A DNA stretch of 64,000 bases from Protostelium mycophagum (GCA_002081555.1 MZNV01002169.1:1-64000), one strand, 5' to 3'; positions 22,110-35,087 are shown, counted from the stretch's first letter. A program made the numbers and translations. The notes: a model not told the origin generated them from the sequence alone.

Positions 22110-25049
22110 ATGACAGATGCAAAGAGCTTAAAGGATCTTTCTGCACCAAAGACAACGAAGGCTCTGAGAAAGGCGCAACCAAGAGTGACAACTGATTTGG
22201 TGGCTACTGCATTCGCATCTGCAAAGGTTAAAAAAAAAGCTTGAAAAGAAGAGGCGAGACTGAACATCCCAGGCTCATTTTGCAAAACTGCCAACTTCTT
22301 TAGGAAATGGAGAAGACGAGGAACCCAATGAGCCTGTAAAAGATGAAGACGAAGATACTCCACGGGTACAAAGCACAAATCAGAACTGGAGCCTTCTCGA
22401 GGCACTTCCTTCCTCTCTTCACCAGGCAGACGATGACCGAAATGAGGCACTGGAGATCATATCGAACACCAAGCTGAGGGAAAAGATCAAGGCGGCACAC
22501 ATCAATTTGTTCAAAGAGGTTAGTGTTGTGATCGTACTGAAAATGACAAAAATAGACACACAAAGTGACCGAGAAAGCCAGCGACTCTTTTCATGAAGCA
22601 GAAATGAATGAAAGGGACAGAAGACGATTGGTAGCCAAAGAAAGACAAGAACAATGCCTTCTATATGATAGAAATTGGAGAGCACGGCATAGTATTGAGG
22701 AGCTCTTGTCTGACCTGAAATTCAGAACAAAAAAAAGAGAAGTGGAAGATTCAATCAGAAGAGCCATTGTAGAAGCGATTGTAGAGGCAAGTAAAGCCAC
22801 GTGGTTCATAGACACACAATTAGACCAGGTAATTAACACTCCTCAACATTCTCATAATCGTTTTCAGCTGAGACACAATTACATGCTGGAAGAGTGTCAC
22901 GTGGAAGATTCTTTGGAGTGGAAGTCTTTCTTGAACAGGTTTCAATTAGAGACGAACGATACGATCAGATTGAGAGATCTGCATTCTATGTCTCTTAATT
23001 TAAAAAAATTGGAGGAAAAATATTTGCCCATTGTACAGCAAAAGATGAGTACGTGACAAATAGCCTGAGAATATTTGTCTCATATTGAAGGTGGGACGCT
23101 GGGGGAAGAGTGTAAGGTTACAATAGATAGAATAGTCTCTGTAAGATATTCACATGACGAGCACAAGGAGTATGATGTCATGTCAATATCATCAGCGATA
23201 TCCTCCCCTTCATCTTCTTCAAGACATGCGTTACCAAGAATTAGTAAAATATGTATGGACACATTGTCACCTATCTGGGCTGATTTACATAAATACAGAT
23301 AAATCCAATGCTTGTGTGGAGATGTTCAATACTTTATTGGCAGAGACTTTGAAATATCGTAATCCGTCTGCATCAATCAATACAAAGGTAATTAAAATGG
23401 ATTAATTTTATCTTGACTTGGCGAACCAAAATTTCTCAAAGTTTCCAGTGTATAGATAAGAATCGAAAGATCAGCAATAATGTAACAAGGTTACCACTGT
23501 ATGATATGCACATAGCGATAAATACTAAAAGTATGGATACATGTGTACAATGATATCATAACCTTATGTAGCGATATCATGGATGAGACCGTCACCCACA
23601 AGTATAATGTCATCAGATATTTATTTTTGTATTGAAGAATGGATCTTGTTCAGGCAAAAGGTTGGCCATTTTCAGACACAATTTAATTTTTCAAAGTATT
23701 TATTATCCCAAACTGATGAGTACAGACATCACATCTGGTCGAAGCGCGATTTCTACCATTTGAAAAGAATGCGAAGGATGTCAACATTCAGATATTATAC
23801 TCTGTGAACACACATAAAATCGTGCGTGAGAAAGCGACAAAGGAAGGCCATGGTAGACCAAGAGGGTCAATCATATCAATACACCAAGATGGTGAGATTG
23901 TATCTTCAAATTGTATCTCATATATTCCCAGGGCAAACCTTTCATTTTGCAGAAGCATCTTTGGAGCATCTTCTCTGTACGAGATTTGCATGCACAACAC
24001 AAATCATCGAGAAGGATAGAAAGGTTTGTCTTGCATATTATTACCGATAACAGTGTTTGATGATAATGTAGATATTAGAAAATAAATACCCAGAGATAAA
24101 TGCGTTCAGCACCAACTCACCACGAGTGTATGGATGCCACGTCTTATATGTTATTTTCACCACTCTTATATATAAAGAAGCCTTTCTGGATTCAAAAACA
24201 GAATCCTTGAACACATTGACAGGTAATATATATTTCATCGTCCAAATAAGTATTTTGTGCACTGATTTGTTTGTAGAGGACGAAGTATCAGAATTGTTCT
24301 CGGCTTATGTGATAAGAGATCAACAGTTCATGTCTGGCGCACAAGCGATTTTTCCAAACTTCAGAGTCCCACAACGTAATTGCAATTATTTAGTGGTCGA
24401 AGCACAGACATTTATATATATGAATGCAACTAACAGAGATATCCTTATGATAACTTATATGATCAGATACGAAGATAGGATACTCTTACTGCTTTGGGTT
24501 TCCACCGACTACATCTACACTACGGAACAACAAAGCTTCGTGCATCATCCAATTCACTTGTACAAAACCGAACATAGAGAATAAGATGGAGACGCATTGT
24601 AATTGGCCAGGATGTACATGTATCACCATGGATACATCACCATTGTGCAGAAATCACATTTATTTGCAGAATTATTTGGTGAACAGAGCAAGCAAAGATA
24701 GAAATAAGAGGGATCAAGAGAAGAAGAAGAGGTGAAGTTGTTCCTCTATAGAATCCATATCTTATATATCTTAAATATTGACTATAAAAGGTCGATACCT
24801 GCTGTTGTTGCACATATGATGGCGTTTGGTGGCAGTTCTAAACAATGGAATAATATAAATGAAGAGTTGAAGGTGATGATCATGTCGCATGTTTGAGGAG
24901 CTGAAGGATTAATGCAGGAGATCAACTGGAATGTAGAGAACAATAATGTTGTGTCCAAATTATTATCAGGAGAATATGTGGAGCAGCTAAGAGCTACATT
25001 CGATAAAATCAAGATCCCAAGGAGGAACAATTCTATAATCGAACAATAA
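22110..25049 (+). CDS. Uncharacterised multi-exon gene (possibly two genes)
   Basis: No family recognised. From ATG 22110 (MTDAKSLKDLSAPKTTKALR) I could join exons in frame through introns of 36-50 nt: a Lys-rich start, an acidic stretch (NGEDEEPNEPVKDEDEDTP), a long helical region (EMNERDRRRLVAKERQEQC and SIEELLSDLKFRTKKREVED), then LRHNYMLEECHVEDSLEWK and a segment DMRYQELVKYVWTHCHLSG around 23.2 kb. Further exons (IFPGQTFHFAEASLEHLL at 23.9 kb; VSELFSAYVIRDQQFMSGA at 24.3 kb) are likely but their joints are less sure. Near 24.6 kb a Cys/His cluster (CNWPGCTCITMDTSPLCRNH) may be a small zinc-binding module and could start a separate gene. The last exon ends FDKIKIPRRNNSIIEQ, TAA 25047-25049. 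Confidence 0.5.
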
Positions 25050-25070
25050 AAGGTCCCTACAGTCTTTGCT

Positions 25071-25759
25071 TCATTTCTTTTTCAGCTCCCTCTCTAATCT
25101 CAATATTTCTTCTTCTAATTTCAACCTTGAATCACCCGCCTCTCTCAGAGCTGCCTTCGCTTCTTCTAATTTAGGTTCATTTTCGTTACGAAATGCTTGT
25201 AATTGGGCAATGTGTGACCTTTCTGTGTTGATCTGCAGGATAATGTCTTGATAGTTCCCAATGATCTACAATCCTCAGCTCTCTTCTCTCACATTAGGGC
25301 TCACCTTCTTATTCCAAGAGCGATATTTAGCCGTACTCTCGGAGGAGGCTCTCAGCACGGGCGATTTGCTTTCCTCTTCTTCGTTTGCAGTGGTTGTATT
25401 ATTATTATTGTTTTCTTTTTTTAATTCTTCCAATTCCTTCTCTGCGTCTTGTATCTGTTTCTTAACCTGAATTTTTGTTAAGAGGATAAATCGGTCATAT
25501 AAATTATATCTCACTTGAATCGTCTCTGAGAGCATCTCCTCTCTCAAATTTGTGTCTCTGACGGATGCATCTTGTGCCAATCTAACCTCTTCTCTCACTG
25601 CATTCAGAATAGTCTCTTGATTTGATTTCCATTTTGTGAGTTCATGCACCTGCTGTCTTAATGAAAAGTAAAAAATTAATCACAAACCTTCCGTCTTAAC
25701 TCCTCTAATTCCTTCAAAGCGCGTATCGCCGCGTCTATAGATTCCCTTGTCCCTGCCAT
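25071..25759 (-). CDS. Coiled-coil protein, family unknown
   Basis: Four exons reading right to left from ATG 25757-25759: MAGTRESIDAAIRALKELEE, then QVHELTKWKSNQETILNAVR with RLAQDASVRDTNLREEM, then KKQIQDAEKELEELKKE with an Asn/Thr low-complexity insert (NNNNNTTTANEEEE), and finally QINTERSHIAQLQAFRNENE with LKLEEEILRLERELKKK and TGA at 25071-25073. Almost the whole 190-residue product is predicted coiled coil. No other domain is visible. The stop is 21 bp from that of the gene to its left on the opposite strand. Confidence 0.7.
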
Positions 25760-25899
25760 CGGAGAAGATGTTTGTGTTGTTCCCCACAAATTACGTAATT
25801 ACGTATTAACGAAACAAATGGACATATGATATGGATCCATATCATTTGAATCATTTCAGCTCGACCGCCCACCTGCATCTCTGGACAGACGAAGAGCGA

Positions 25900-28160
25900 T
25901 TATTATAGAGCATATGTATGTTATCTCACGAATTCAGCTGTCCGTGAGAGTGAGGCTCTTCTGTGGAAGAGTGTATTGAATGCTACAAAAGAGCTTGATG
26001 CGGTGGGAAGACAAGATATTTACGATCAGGAAGTCTGGCGTATGATCTCGCTCGGGATTACAGTGTCCTTATCATCTCTTCCACCGGCAGAGATCGCTGG
26101 GCAAGCTTTCATAAACAGCTCAGATGGGCAGTTTCAAGACCTTACGGTGTAGATACCGATATAATACAACAGTATGAGGAGTTTGGAGGATCTGCAAGGT
26201 ACTTATGAGTATTTAGATGTGTCAGACGAAGTGATATAGGTTGTGTCTCGATGGAATGCATTCCGAAAATTGATTAGTGAAAGAAGGAAGATATAAGCGG
26301 CACTCAAAGCCGACATATCCTTTCTACAACCATTGGATTACCTTGAGGCTGAGGAGATTCTCGGTCGAATTTTATATACAAATTGAGAGCATCCACATGA
26401 AGAGTTGTAGAGTTTACCACAGAGGTATAATCGTAGAGTGATTCATGAAAATGAGAAAACGTTCTTCAGTTGGGTGCAAAGATCAAGGGGACAATATAGT
26501 GAGGTTACATCTTCTGTGTAATATGTGAACAAATATTATTTTTCAGGCATATCTGCCTTGATAGGGAGAATGTTTGAAAATCATGGACATGAGGTTCTTA
26601 GGAAAGTATGCATAAAATAACCTGCAGATGCTAAGGAACCTGAAGGGGCAGATCATCAAATATTTGAACTACATCAGATATGAGAGTTTTGTTGAACAGT
26701 CATGACAGCTCACATTGATCACCCCAACACGTGACAAGAACATATGCAGTTCAGGAAAAACCATAGAGTGCTTGTTGAGTTTCTTCTCCTATGGTGGTTG
26801 TATCATTATCATCAACTGAGATATCAGAACTTCCCACAATAGATGCAATGAATACCCCTAATAGGTTCATACAATACACCATCAATCAAAATCACAGTAT
26901 CAGTGAAGTCCTTGTTGCCTTGCAATCCGTTTGTCATAGTATTTTTGAGATGTCAATATATGATCAGGCAATAAATAATCTATCATAGTTGACTGGAGTT
27001 CTGAAACTACATGATGCATTGAAGCGACCTGTTCTTAAAATAGATCCAAAGATTGCTTCAGACAATCTCTCAATTGATCAGATAGATTTTATAAGCAGTA
27101 TTCAACAGTGGGTCACATCGAAGATATGAAGGACAATCAAGACGAGGGAAATAAACGTACATCATAAGATCGCATTCGCAGTTGTAAGCTGCCAAGATAG
27201 CGCTCTCGCACAATTCAATGACCAAGACAACAACAGACACGAAATTGCAGGAGACGGCGACTCTTTGTCTTAAAGGAATTCAGAAGAAGACTCAGCCTTC
27301 ATCTAATCCTTGGGTTTTCTCTTGGGAGGGATTGGAACATATTCGTGATGATATCAGAGATACAGCACACCGTTTAGTGCAGGTAATGTACTCACGTCAA
27401 TAGACAACAAATTCTTATTCTTGAAGCTATATGAGAATTTAAAAGAGAAGCACGGGACATGGATTCAAGTGAGCGGCCTGACTGTCCAATCTTACCGTGA
27501 TGCCTCCCTCGACCTTGATACGTACGTTGAAGACATGAGTTGAACCTCTTAACGTCTTCAGGGAAGCCACAGAGGTTGGCGTCCTTCAGAGAAAGCTTCA
27601 CGATTATCATATATTGTTACAACGTGATCATAAACTCAATTGGTACTTCATACACAGAGAAGCCAGTCTATTTTTGTGCCCAACAGAAGAGAATAGGAGG
27701 ATCTATGACCAAGCTGTGGAAAAAGCTCGCAGAAAACGGAGAATCATATGTAAATAGATAGCGTCAAACAGACAAAACATTTGAATCATCATGAAAAGAG
27801 TATTATACATATATTTGCTGCCCAAAAAAGGCAGATAAAAATACATAATATGACTGTACGTCCCTGTTACACATCACGCACATATTCAGGCGCACAAAGA
27901 AACACTTCAGACAGTCTTCAGGAAGCTGGAAGCCAAGGCATATGGTGTATTATTCTATCACAAGACAAAGGTAATTTTTAGGTTCGACTTTTGAATCTAC
28001 AGAAAACACCATTGAAGAGCACCCTGTCAATCATTCAGATGATGCATTTGCCGTCATCAGACCAAAATTGGATTTTCAAAGCAGAAAATGAATTCAGCAA
28101 GCACAAATTCCTGAGATAGCCGTACAGACGCGGTGGTCGTCCTTTATGGGCTCGGGACGC
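25900..28160 (+). pseudogene. Decayed multi-exon gene of unknown family
   Basis: Protein-like text runs for more than 2 kb with plausible introns but is interrupted by several in-frame stops of all three kinds, so it looks like a dead gene. Recognisable stretches include ESEALLWKSVLNATKELDAV (25.95 kb), ALKADISFLQPLDYLEAEEI (26.3 kb), NHSISEVLVALQSVCHSIFE (26.9 kb), SNPWVFSWEGLEHIRDDI (27.3 kb) and GVLQRKLHDYHILLQRDHKL (27.6 kb). No domain is identifiable and no terminal repeats, polymerase, transposase or capsid signatures are seen. An expressed gene with unusual splicing is the alternative, but the number of stops makes that unlikely. Confidence 0.4.
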
Positions 28161-28262
28161 TGTTTACAGAGCCAAGTGTGCTTGAAATTCGAGAATTAGA
28201 ATCAGTACAGAAAGATTGGAACTTTGTTGGCTTTCTAGTTGTGAAGTAAAAAACCAGTACTT

Positions 28263-29065
28263 GTGAGCATCTCTATCAGCAGTGTAGTGTTCAGCAGAAT
28301 CTACTTGCTGATGTCACATCTGAGGGGCTTTACTCTTTTTCTTCTTTCCTGCACTACTACTCTCATGTGGCCATTCTTGGATGCCTTCTTAGCATTATCC
28401 TCATCTGATGTCTATCCTGCAATAACATCCTCACTATGTCTATATGTCCATTCTCTGATGCTTCTGTTATTGCATAATTGGTATTTATGATGGGTTCACT
28501 CTGCTGTCCACCATATGCTAATGTCCACCATATACTAATATCAACATCCAAAATACAAAGGATGATGAGCTGGTTGGATTCTGGATTTTCTCCGTGATCT
28601 TCCCCTGTTGCGATTGTCTTCTTGTCATATGGTTAGACTGCTTGGCTTCCTGCTGAAATATCTATGGTTATCTCTTTCTTCTGGTTATTATCGTTCAGTT
28701 TTGCAACTAGATTGTTCAATAAGCTTTTGGCATCGACCCAGTTTTGATATAGAACACCAAACATTCACCATTATCGTCTATATGTGGCATACCAATGACT
28801 AACAACCAACGAGAAATTGTTTCAAAAGTGTGAGGCTGTTCAGTAAATATTTGATTGAGACAACCGATCAAGCCCTCTCAGTTTCTCCTCCCTTTGCTCT
28901 GAGGTTTCCAGTCTGGTGGACTCAATCAGGCAGTTCTTTCCATTTGATGCTCCATAACATTTCAAGAGTCACCATATACTTTGTAGATGCCTTCAGAAGA
29001 TCAAGTTGGTTGAAATCTCTTGGGTGCGAAACTGGAGATACCCTGCTTCTTTTTTTTGAATCCAT
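28263..29065 (-). pseudogene. Degenerate ankyrin-repeat gene
   Basis: Right to left, an ATG at 29063-29065 opens MDSKKRSRVSPVSHPRDFNQ, a leader with LDLLKASTKYMVTLEMLW, followed in another frame by FETISRWLLVIGMPHIDDNG and finally ankyrin units: NYAITEASENGHIDIVRMLL, QDR, and a second unit DNAKKASKNGHMRVVV. The ankyrin units are in different frames without clear introns between some of them, so the gene looks decayed or at least partial. The same ankyrin subfamily (GHIxIVRMLL) recurs as a fragment near 45.1 kb. Confidence 0.5.
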
Positions 29066-29342
29066 AAGTTCAGAGGTATTGTGGGGTTTGGACATCATTT
29101 GATTGAAATGACTGGTAGATCTTAGTGTAATACAGTAAGCTTACCCGCAAATCAGATCCATAAATTTGCACGTAATTGATTCTTTGAACTCGTTCTAACA
29201 AATCTACAAATATTAACAACGTGCTAAAGGATACTGCATCATCGCCTGCACAAAGAAGCCTGTCTGATTTCACAGCGGCACGATCGTGCACGTAAGTTTG
29301 GATCTAATACACAGAATCAGTGGTCCAAGCATTGATCACAAG

Positions 29343-30740
29343 ATGGAGTATGGACAGCACATAGTCGGGAGTCTATTTGTATCAGGATTATCTTCCTTAG
29401 TGATCTATTCCGCCTCATTGAGAAGATTACTCTCTCCTCACTTGCAGGGAGGTTTACCTTCGTCAAGAGAGTCACCTAGAGGTCAAATAGAAGAGCAAAC
29501 GTCTCTCGATCTCTGGAAACGTCTCGCCATATATGCTATTGCTGCCTTGGCTCTAATTTATATCGCCAATGCCTGGTTGCCATCAAGTGTCGTCCATGGA
29601 CTCGTGATGATATATTATACTGCATACTCCGCAGGACACTTAGGCGATCTCTTAGAGACAATTCTTCCAGCCAGAACATCAACTTTTATTATGAGGAGAA
29701 TACCAATTCCGGTCCTTAAAATTGTCGCAGCAGCAGGTATAGAGATCAGGTCCGAATCATCTGATAGGAGTAGGTCGAACTAGCTCAGCGAGGAGAGGAT
29801 TATCTTGGATCATAGCAATCATCGTTGGCTTGTGGTGGGCATTTTCAGAACATTACATGTTGAATAATCTTCTCGGCGCTGCAACTGGCATCGTTGTCAT
29901 TTCTGAAATCAAGATGATCAGAGGCTTCAATCTGTCCACCATTCTTTTGGTAAACTTCAGTAGCTTTGATGTCACCATAACTCTTCATACTTAAGCCACA
30001 TTAACTCATTGATCAAACATAGACTTCATACGCTCTGCTGGATGGTCTGGCCGCTCTGATCCCTCTCTTGGAGGTAACCTCTTCACTATCTCAATGATTA
30101 AATATATACTTTAGCTGATTACACGGCCTCTGTCAGTGCTAGAACTGCCTCAGATTGTCTTTCCTTCAATCTACGGATCGTACGTCCAGAACACACATCC
30201 ACCTCACCATTTCCTGATCATTTATTCTGGGGAGGTGTTGTTCTCTGGCTTATTCCTCTCTACTCTCTTGAGGTTCGATCAGAGGACGGTGAGACAGAAT
30301 GACGGCGCACATGTCAAATCAAAAACATACTTTAAGAGGGGAGGTCAGTGTCTGCATCACCTGAACATTACTCTGATATCTCTAGGACTTTATTTCTATT
30401 GTACTCTGATGGTTTATTTTATTGTTCAAATTCTTCGGTTTATGATGATGACATCCAACACAAACAAAAGCTTCACCACCAAGCACGAAGGAGGTGGCTT
30501 CTTTCTAATCGCGCTGCCTCTCTTTGTGGCAATACTCTCCTTATACAGAAAAGAGACACAAGATCTGCTCAAATTTGACGAAGTAAAAGGTGAGCTTGTC
30601 TATTCCGCCATTCCGGTCGTTTCTGTGTGCAATAGATTCTTTTCTACGTAGAATATGATTCTATTCTTTTTGAGAATCAACAGGAGAGACGGACCAACAT
30701 TTTTCATGATAAAGAGGATTGTCATTTCATTTTGATCTGA
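29343..30740 (+). CDS. Signal-peptide-peptidase-like membrane protein with altered active site
   Basis: Polytopic protein of the GxGD aspartyl protease (SPP/SPPL) family. From ATG 29343 (MEYGQHIVGSLFVSGLSSLV) the exons give TM helices, then EHYMLNNLLGAATGIVVISE, matching the HWMLNNLLGI block of SPPL proteins, then the helix with the first aspartate (LLTSYALLDGLAALIPLLE), then LELPQIVFPSIYGSYV, matching the LELPxKIVFP block, then YSGEVLFSGLFLSTLLRFD where the family has GLGDxxxPGxxxxLxLRFD. The C terminus has ALPLFVAILSLYRKETQDLL in place of the PAL motif region. The YD motif is LD, GxGD is SGE, and PAL is ALP. Spliced ending TNIFHDKEDCHFILI, TGA 30738-30740. It may be a non-catalytic relative that binds substrates. 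Confidence 0.65.
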
Positions 30741-31015
30741 TGAACAACGACATTTCATTGGAAGTACATCAGTAACATTTTCTATTTAAAGAGAACACTG
30801 ACAACCCCAAAATTATTAATGAATGATCAATGACAATAAAATTTCGTGCATCATGACACCAAAAATAGATGTCTGGATACTTATTTGTCTTAACAAGGAC
30901 TCAAATGTTTCGTGTTTCGCTTGTGGTATGGAAAACATGATCATCCCTTGCATTTCGAGGAACTCACTACAACGGCTTCAAATTTTGAAAAAGTGTCCAC
31001 ACAATTTCATTTTTC

Positions 31016-32001
31016 ATGGAGGAGGACATCGTCTTGAGATTGAGATCACTATCTCGCGGTCAACATAACAATATTCTTCCCTCAACACTTGTGGCAGTGC
31101 GGTCCACAGAGGTAAAGCCCTCAAGTGATAGTTCGTCTGCTATAAAATGGGAGGATGAGTTAAGACAGACACACATTAGCAAACAGTACGTTAAATCATC
31201 TTGATGTTCATTCGTGACCCCTTCAGACACCTGAACCAACTCATCATGAATTATTTTGTGATAGAAGGGCATCAAGAATCTGCACAGAAGTTTAAAATGG
31301 AGTCTGGTACAGAATGTAAGATGATCTCAAAAACATCCATAATTCTGATGATCAGACAGCTTCGGTTGATTTGGAAACTATTTCTGAGAGAGTAAAGATA
31401 CTACAGTTTGTCAGCAATGGGAATATAGAGGAAGGAATTGAAAGAACAAATGATCTCAATCCAGAGGTATGATTTTGTTCTTCTTGCGAGGAAAATCCTC
31501 TCAAGCAGCTCAGATCTTGGACACAAGTCCATCCTTGTTCTACCAACTCCAACAACAGAGATTGATAGAGCTCATTAGACAAAATCGAACAATGGATGCA
31601 CTCCATTTCGCACAGAATCAGCTTGCAGCTCAGGGCGAAGAAAACGTAATTTTTTATTTTGATCCAAAGAACACATCATTTTATTTACAGATACAGCCAG
31701 AATATTTGGAAGATTTAGAAAAGAGCATGGCCCTCTTAGCGTTCGACGATTGTAACAACTGCCCCTTGTCGTCTCTCTTGGATTTAAAACAGAGAGAAAC
31801 AATCGCATCCACACTCAATTCTGCCATTTTAACCAGCCAAAAGCAGGACAAAGGTAGTTCATATGGCATTATAGATATGTTATTTACACTGTTGTAGATG
31901 CGAAAATACCACTGCTATTGAAAATGATGAAATGGTCTGAAGAACAATTGGAGAATACTTTAGACTTTCCGAAAATAGATTTGTTGGACATATCAACCTG
32001 A
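31016..32001 (+). CDS. gid8: GID8 (TWA1) homologue of the GID/CTLH ubiquitin ligase
   Basis: Scaffold subunit of the GID/CTLH E3 ligase, which in yeast destroys gluconeogenic enzymes when glucose returns. After a Ser-rich leader, the LisH motif is clear (HLNQLIMNYFVIEGHQESAQ, KFKMESGTE), then CTLH (VDLETISERVKILQFVSNGN, IEEGIERTNDLNPE), then CRA (LFYQLQQQRLIELIRQNRT, DALHFAQNQLAAQGEEN, LEDLEKSMALLAFDD). The C terminus (LLLKMMKWSEEQLENTLDFP) aligns with the end of human GID8. Several short introns separate these parts. The stop is TGA 31999-32001. ATG 31016 gives a leader about 15 residues longer than the human one; a later start is possible. Confidence 0.9.
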
Positions 32002-32815
32002 GCAATACCGATATATAAATGTACAGAAGATATATATATATTTCTGCAGTAGTTTGAAAGACAAAGAGCAAATATTTTAAATTCTTCTTTTCAGGTCATT
32101 TGTTTTATTGATCACAAAACTTCAAGTTGTGGCGATAAAGTGTTTCATAAACGGCAATCGTCCTGCACAATGATATTCATGAATATCACAAAAAAAAAGA
32201 TAAAAAATAAAATACAAAAATAAAAAATAAAATCAGAGGAACTTGGTGATATTCATTTTACATTGCTTCCAATGTTCACCACTCGGGGCCGACATATACG
32301 ACAAAAGATGTCCGATAGAGTTCTGCGGAAAATGAGAAATTCGCGACGAATTTCGGACCTTTTCTGCATAAATTTATATTCTTTGGAGGCAAAAAATAAT
32401 AATAATTTTTTCTGGATTTTTTAATCTGCTTTTTAACTTTTGGCCGCTCGTCCTTGCCACAAAAATAGAAATTTATATTTATTTTTTCGGAATTCCACGC
32501 CGGCCTTTCGTGACCCACATATACTTTGGAGACTACATATGCAATAGTCTCATAAATATACTGCTATTTCCACTGTTGACAACGCAATGCTTGAAATAAA
32601 GATTTTGCTGTGTTCTGACTGCTTCTTTTGGGCTTCTGCAGTTCCGAAATATTGTCTAAATGGAGGTGTTGTCCTTGAATGTCCCTAAAAGGCAACACAA
32701 TGGCACAATCATGAGAGGGTCAAATATAGTCTTTGCCAGGGATCATTGCAAAGAAAACACTCCACCGAGACTATGATGCAGCTATTAATCTATTTTGACA
32801 GTTTTTCTTATTTTA
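32002..32815. other. Intergenic, nothing recognised
   Basis: A- and T-rich sequence between the convergent ends of GID8 (+) and the receptor-like gene (-). It contains an A-rich tract at 32188-32230. No exon, repeat family or RNA gene is evident. Confidence 0.4.
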
Positions 32816-34870
32816 TTACACAGTTCCGCTTTCTGAATCTGGTTGAATCTGCACAGTGAGGGTGTCCATGTCTTTAGAGCTGTTATCATCTGCCACATGT
32901 GATGATGAAGACAGATGGGATGAGCTGAACCATTCCCTCCATTTGTTTACGGGCATATAGATCTACAACCGTCAATCAAGGACATTTTTAATTCTTATTT
33001 TATATAATTAATTTTGATGTGCAAGTGATCAAATTGATTTGTTGATCACCTCCAAGATGAGGACCAAAATGCACATCTGTACGATCAAGTTGGCGAGGAT
33101 TCTGGCGGATATATATTGTGGGTTCTTGGTTGGTATGATCACAAGGAAATAGCACACGCTCACTACCTTGTCTAGTACTGCCACCAGCGAGATGAGGCAC
33201 AATTTCAAGGTCATCTTCGAACGGTAAGATTTTCATATCGCGATGGTGACGTCATGTTTTACGGAGATGTACACGCAGCCGAGTCATGATGAAGACTTAC
33301 CCTCTTTACTTCTGAAGAGATGCTAGAGCTCATCAAACTGACCAACCGCCATCCGGCCCATGCAAAAGCGATGAAAAATAAAAACCACAGGACGGCCCAA
33401 TATATGCTGTAGAACCCGTTGAATGCGTTGATCGTCGTACTGTCTGTTGCATGGAGATATCCCACCAGCTGTAAGGACTCAGTCAAATTTATTTTGATTA
33501 TTTCAATTTATTAAGTTGAATTAATATCTCACATAGATGATCCACACAGCGACGGAGAGGACACCGAAGATAATATACGGGATTCTGAACCTCTTTAAGA
33601 AGGTCACATTGTTCAGCAGGTCTTCCACAGTGAAATTGGGATTGTAATTAACGTTCACTTTCGCGAGCATCTCCTGCTTCCGAAGCGTTGTGATCGTCAT
33701 TTGATACAGCTCAACCCTGATGTGATCAACATGCGATCAGAAGATCAAGTTGTTACCAGTGAAATAAGATGCTGCTGAAAATGATACACAAGATGGAGTC
33801 TCGCAAGAGCCAGAGAGCCATGTAGGCTTGTGCGGGAATTCTATAGTAAATGCCATGGTAATCTAGCGAGCATATGCCCAGTACTGCGATATCTTCAGCT
33901 CCAATCTGGGATCAAAGCAGATCTAAACTTTGAAGTGAGGCCTAACATGGATGGAACTTACGGGCAGCTTGGAGGATGATAATGGCCAGGCAGATCTTGG
34001 TGATATTTGTGACGGCTGCATCGCTCGCAGCTTTCCTTCTCGTTCCTCTGATTTCTATAAAGAGACGATAAATAGCAAGAAAAAAGACGATGACTGCCAC
34101 TACGCCGGAGAAAATGAGGCCCGCGGTGAGGTTTCGATTTGATCCAGGCTGATTTGTTAGAGCTGTAAAAGTTAGTCATTTGTCAAAATGGTTGAGAACC
34201 TCACATCCAAGGCAGTCAAAAGGACCTTTGTATTTTCCTATTGGATTCCACCTGTATCTTAATGAGCTTGCCACAAATGTCAGTCTGACACATTAGCGAT
34301 GCTCACCCAATCCAGCACCTGCAGACTCCATCCACTTGGCACAAGCCGTTACCGTCGCTGTCCTTTTCAGTCTTCTTCTAGTTGGAGATCATCTTACCAA
34401 TCAGGATTCACAGAGATGCAGTTGACCGTTTGATTCATGCTGCTTTCTTTCGATATGCCAAATGTTGTTCTCCAACTGCTGACCTTCGTCAATCTTCCTG
34501 AGTGTGGTTACTTTCCGCGGGGATGCGATAGAGTCCGTAGTGAGTGACTAGAAATTCTCCGGTAGTTTAATCACCTTCTTAACGGTAACAACCCACCACA
34601 AAGTGAAGATCTGTTGTCGGCTAATAGCCTTACGAATCGGACTTTTTGGAGAAATTAAGTGCAACAGTCATCGAAGAATTGTTTTTCTGCGGCACAAACG
34701 TTGAAGAAAACCAATGAACTACCCGATATCTATGGTGACACTTTGTACGACTCGCCTTTTGGAAAATGGATAGCTACGTTTGTGGTAGTGTCATATCAGA
34801 GTTAATCAATAATATTACCATGGAAACAGTAATCTACAACCGCTTCCTGCTTTGTACCAGCCTGACCGAA
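32816..34870 (-). CDS. Multi-pass receptor-like membrane protein with EGF-like ectodomain
   Basis: Right to left: an N-terminal extracellular part (FNVCAAEKQFFDDCC, WRTTFGISKESSMNQTVNCI) including an EGF-like module whose cysteines line up when spliced (PDCDGNGLCQVDGVCRCWIG followed by KYKGPFDCLG), then membrane helices: LTAGLIFSGVVAVIVFFLAI, ICLAIIILQA, AYMALWLLRDSILCIIF, FRIPYIIFGVLSVAVWIIYV, FYSIYWAVLWFLFFIAFAWA and LKLCLISLVAVLDKVVSVCYF split as LISLVAVLDKVVSVCYF, then ILANLIVQMCILVLILEV. That makes about seven helices. The cytoplasmic tail is Ser-rich (WFSSSHLSSSSHVADDNSS) and ends at TAA 32816-32818. A seven-helix receptor is the best guess but no GPCR class motif is seen. The 5' end is unresolved. 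Confidence 0.6.
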
Positions 34871-35087
34871 ATCTGCAGGGCGTATAAATATTAAATACTG
34901 TTGCAGCAATCGAAATGAAATGATCAAGGCACTGCAAGCTAAAACTTTTCAGGTAGCGGTAGGAATAGCAGTGCCTCGGGGAACATGAGTGGATGAACAT
35001 AGTGTCTACTGGCTCCAGCTTCAAATGAAGCAGCCATTTGGCGGAAGAAAGGGTAAGAAATCCTGGTGGCCGATTGTCTGGTTGCCG

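Noticed and set aside
25900-28160. In-frame TAA, TAG and TGA codons as evidence for stop-codon reassignment
   Set aside because: All three codons end well-conserved proteins elsewhere in the window (AsnRS TAA, TOR TAG, GID8 TGA), so decay is the simpler reading.
34361-34410. Apparent 20-22 nt introns in the receptor-like gene and at 58970-58991 in the SulP gene
   Set aside because: In each case a later acceptor gives a 40-55 nt intron that also keeps the frame and, in the receptor, restores the EGF-like cysteine pattern.
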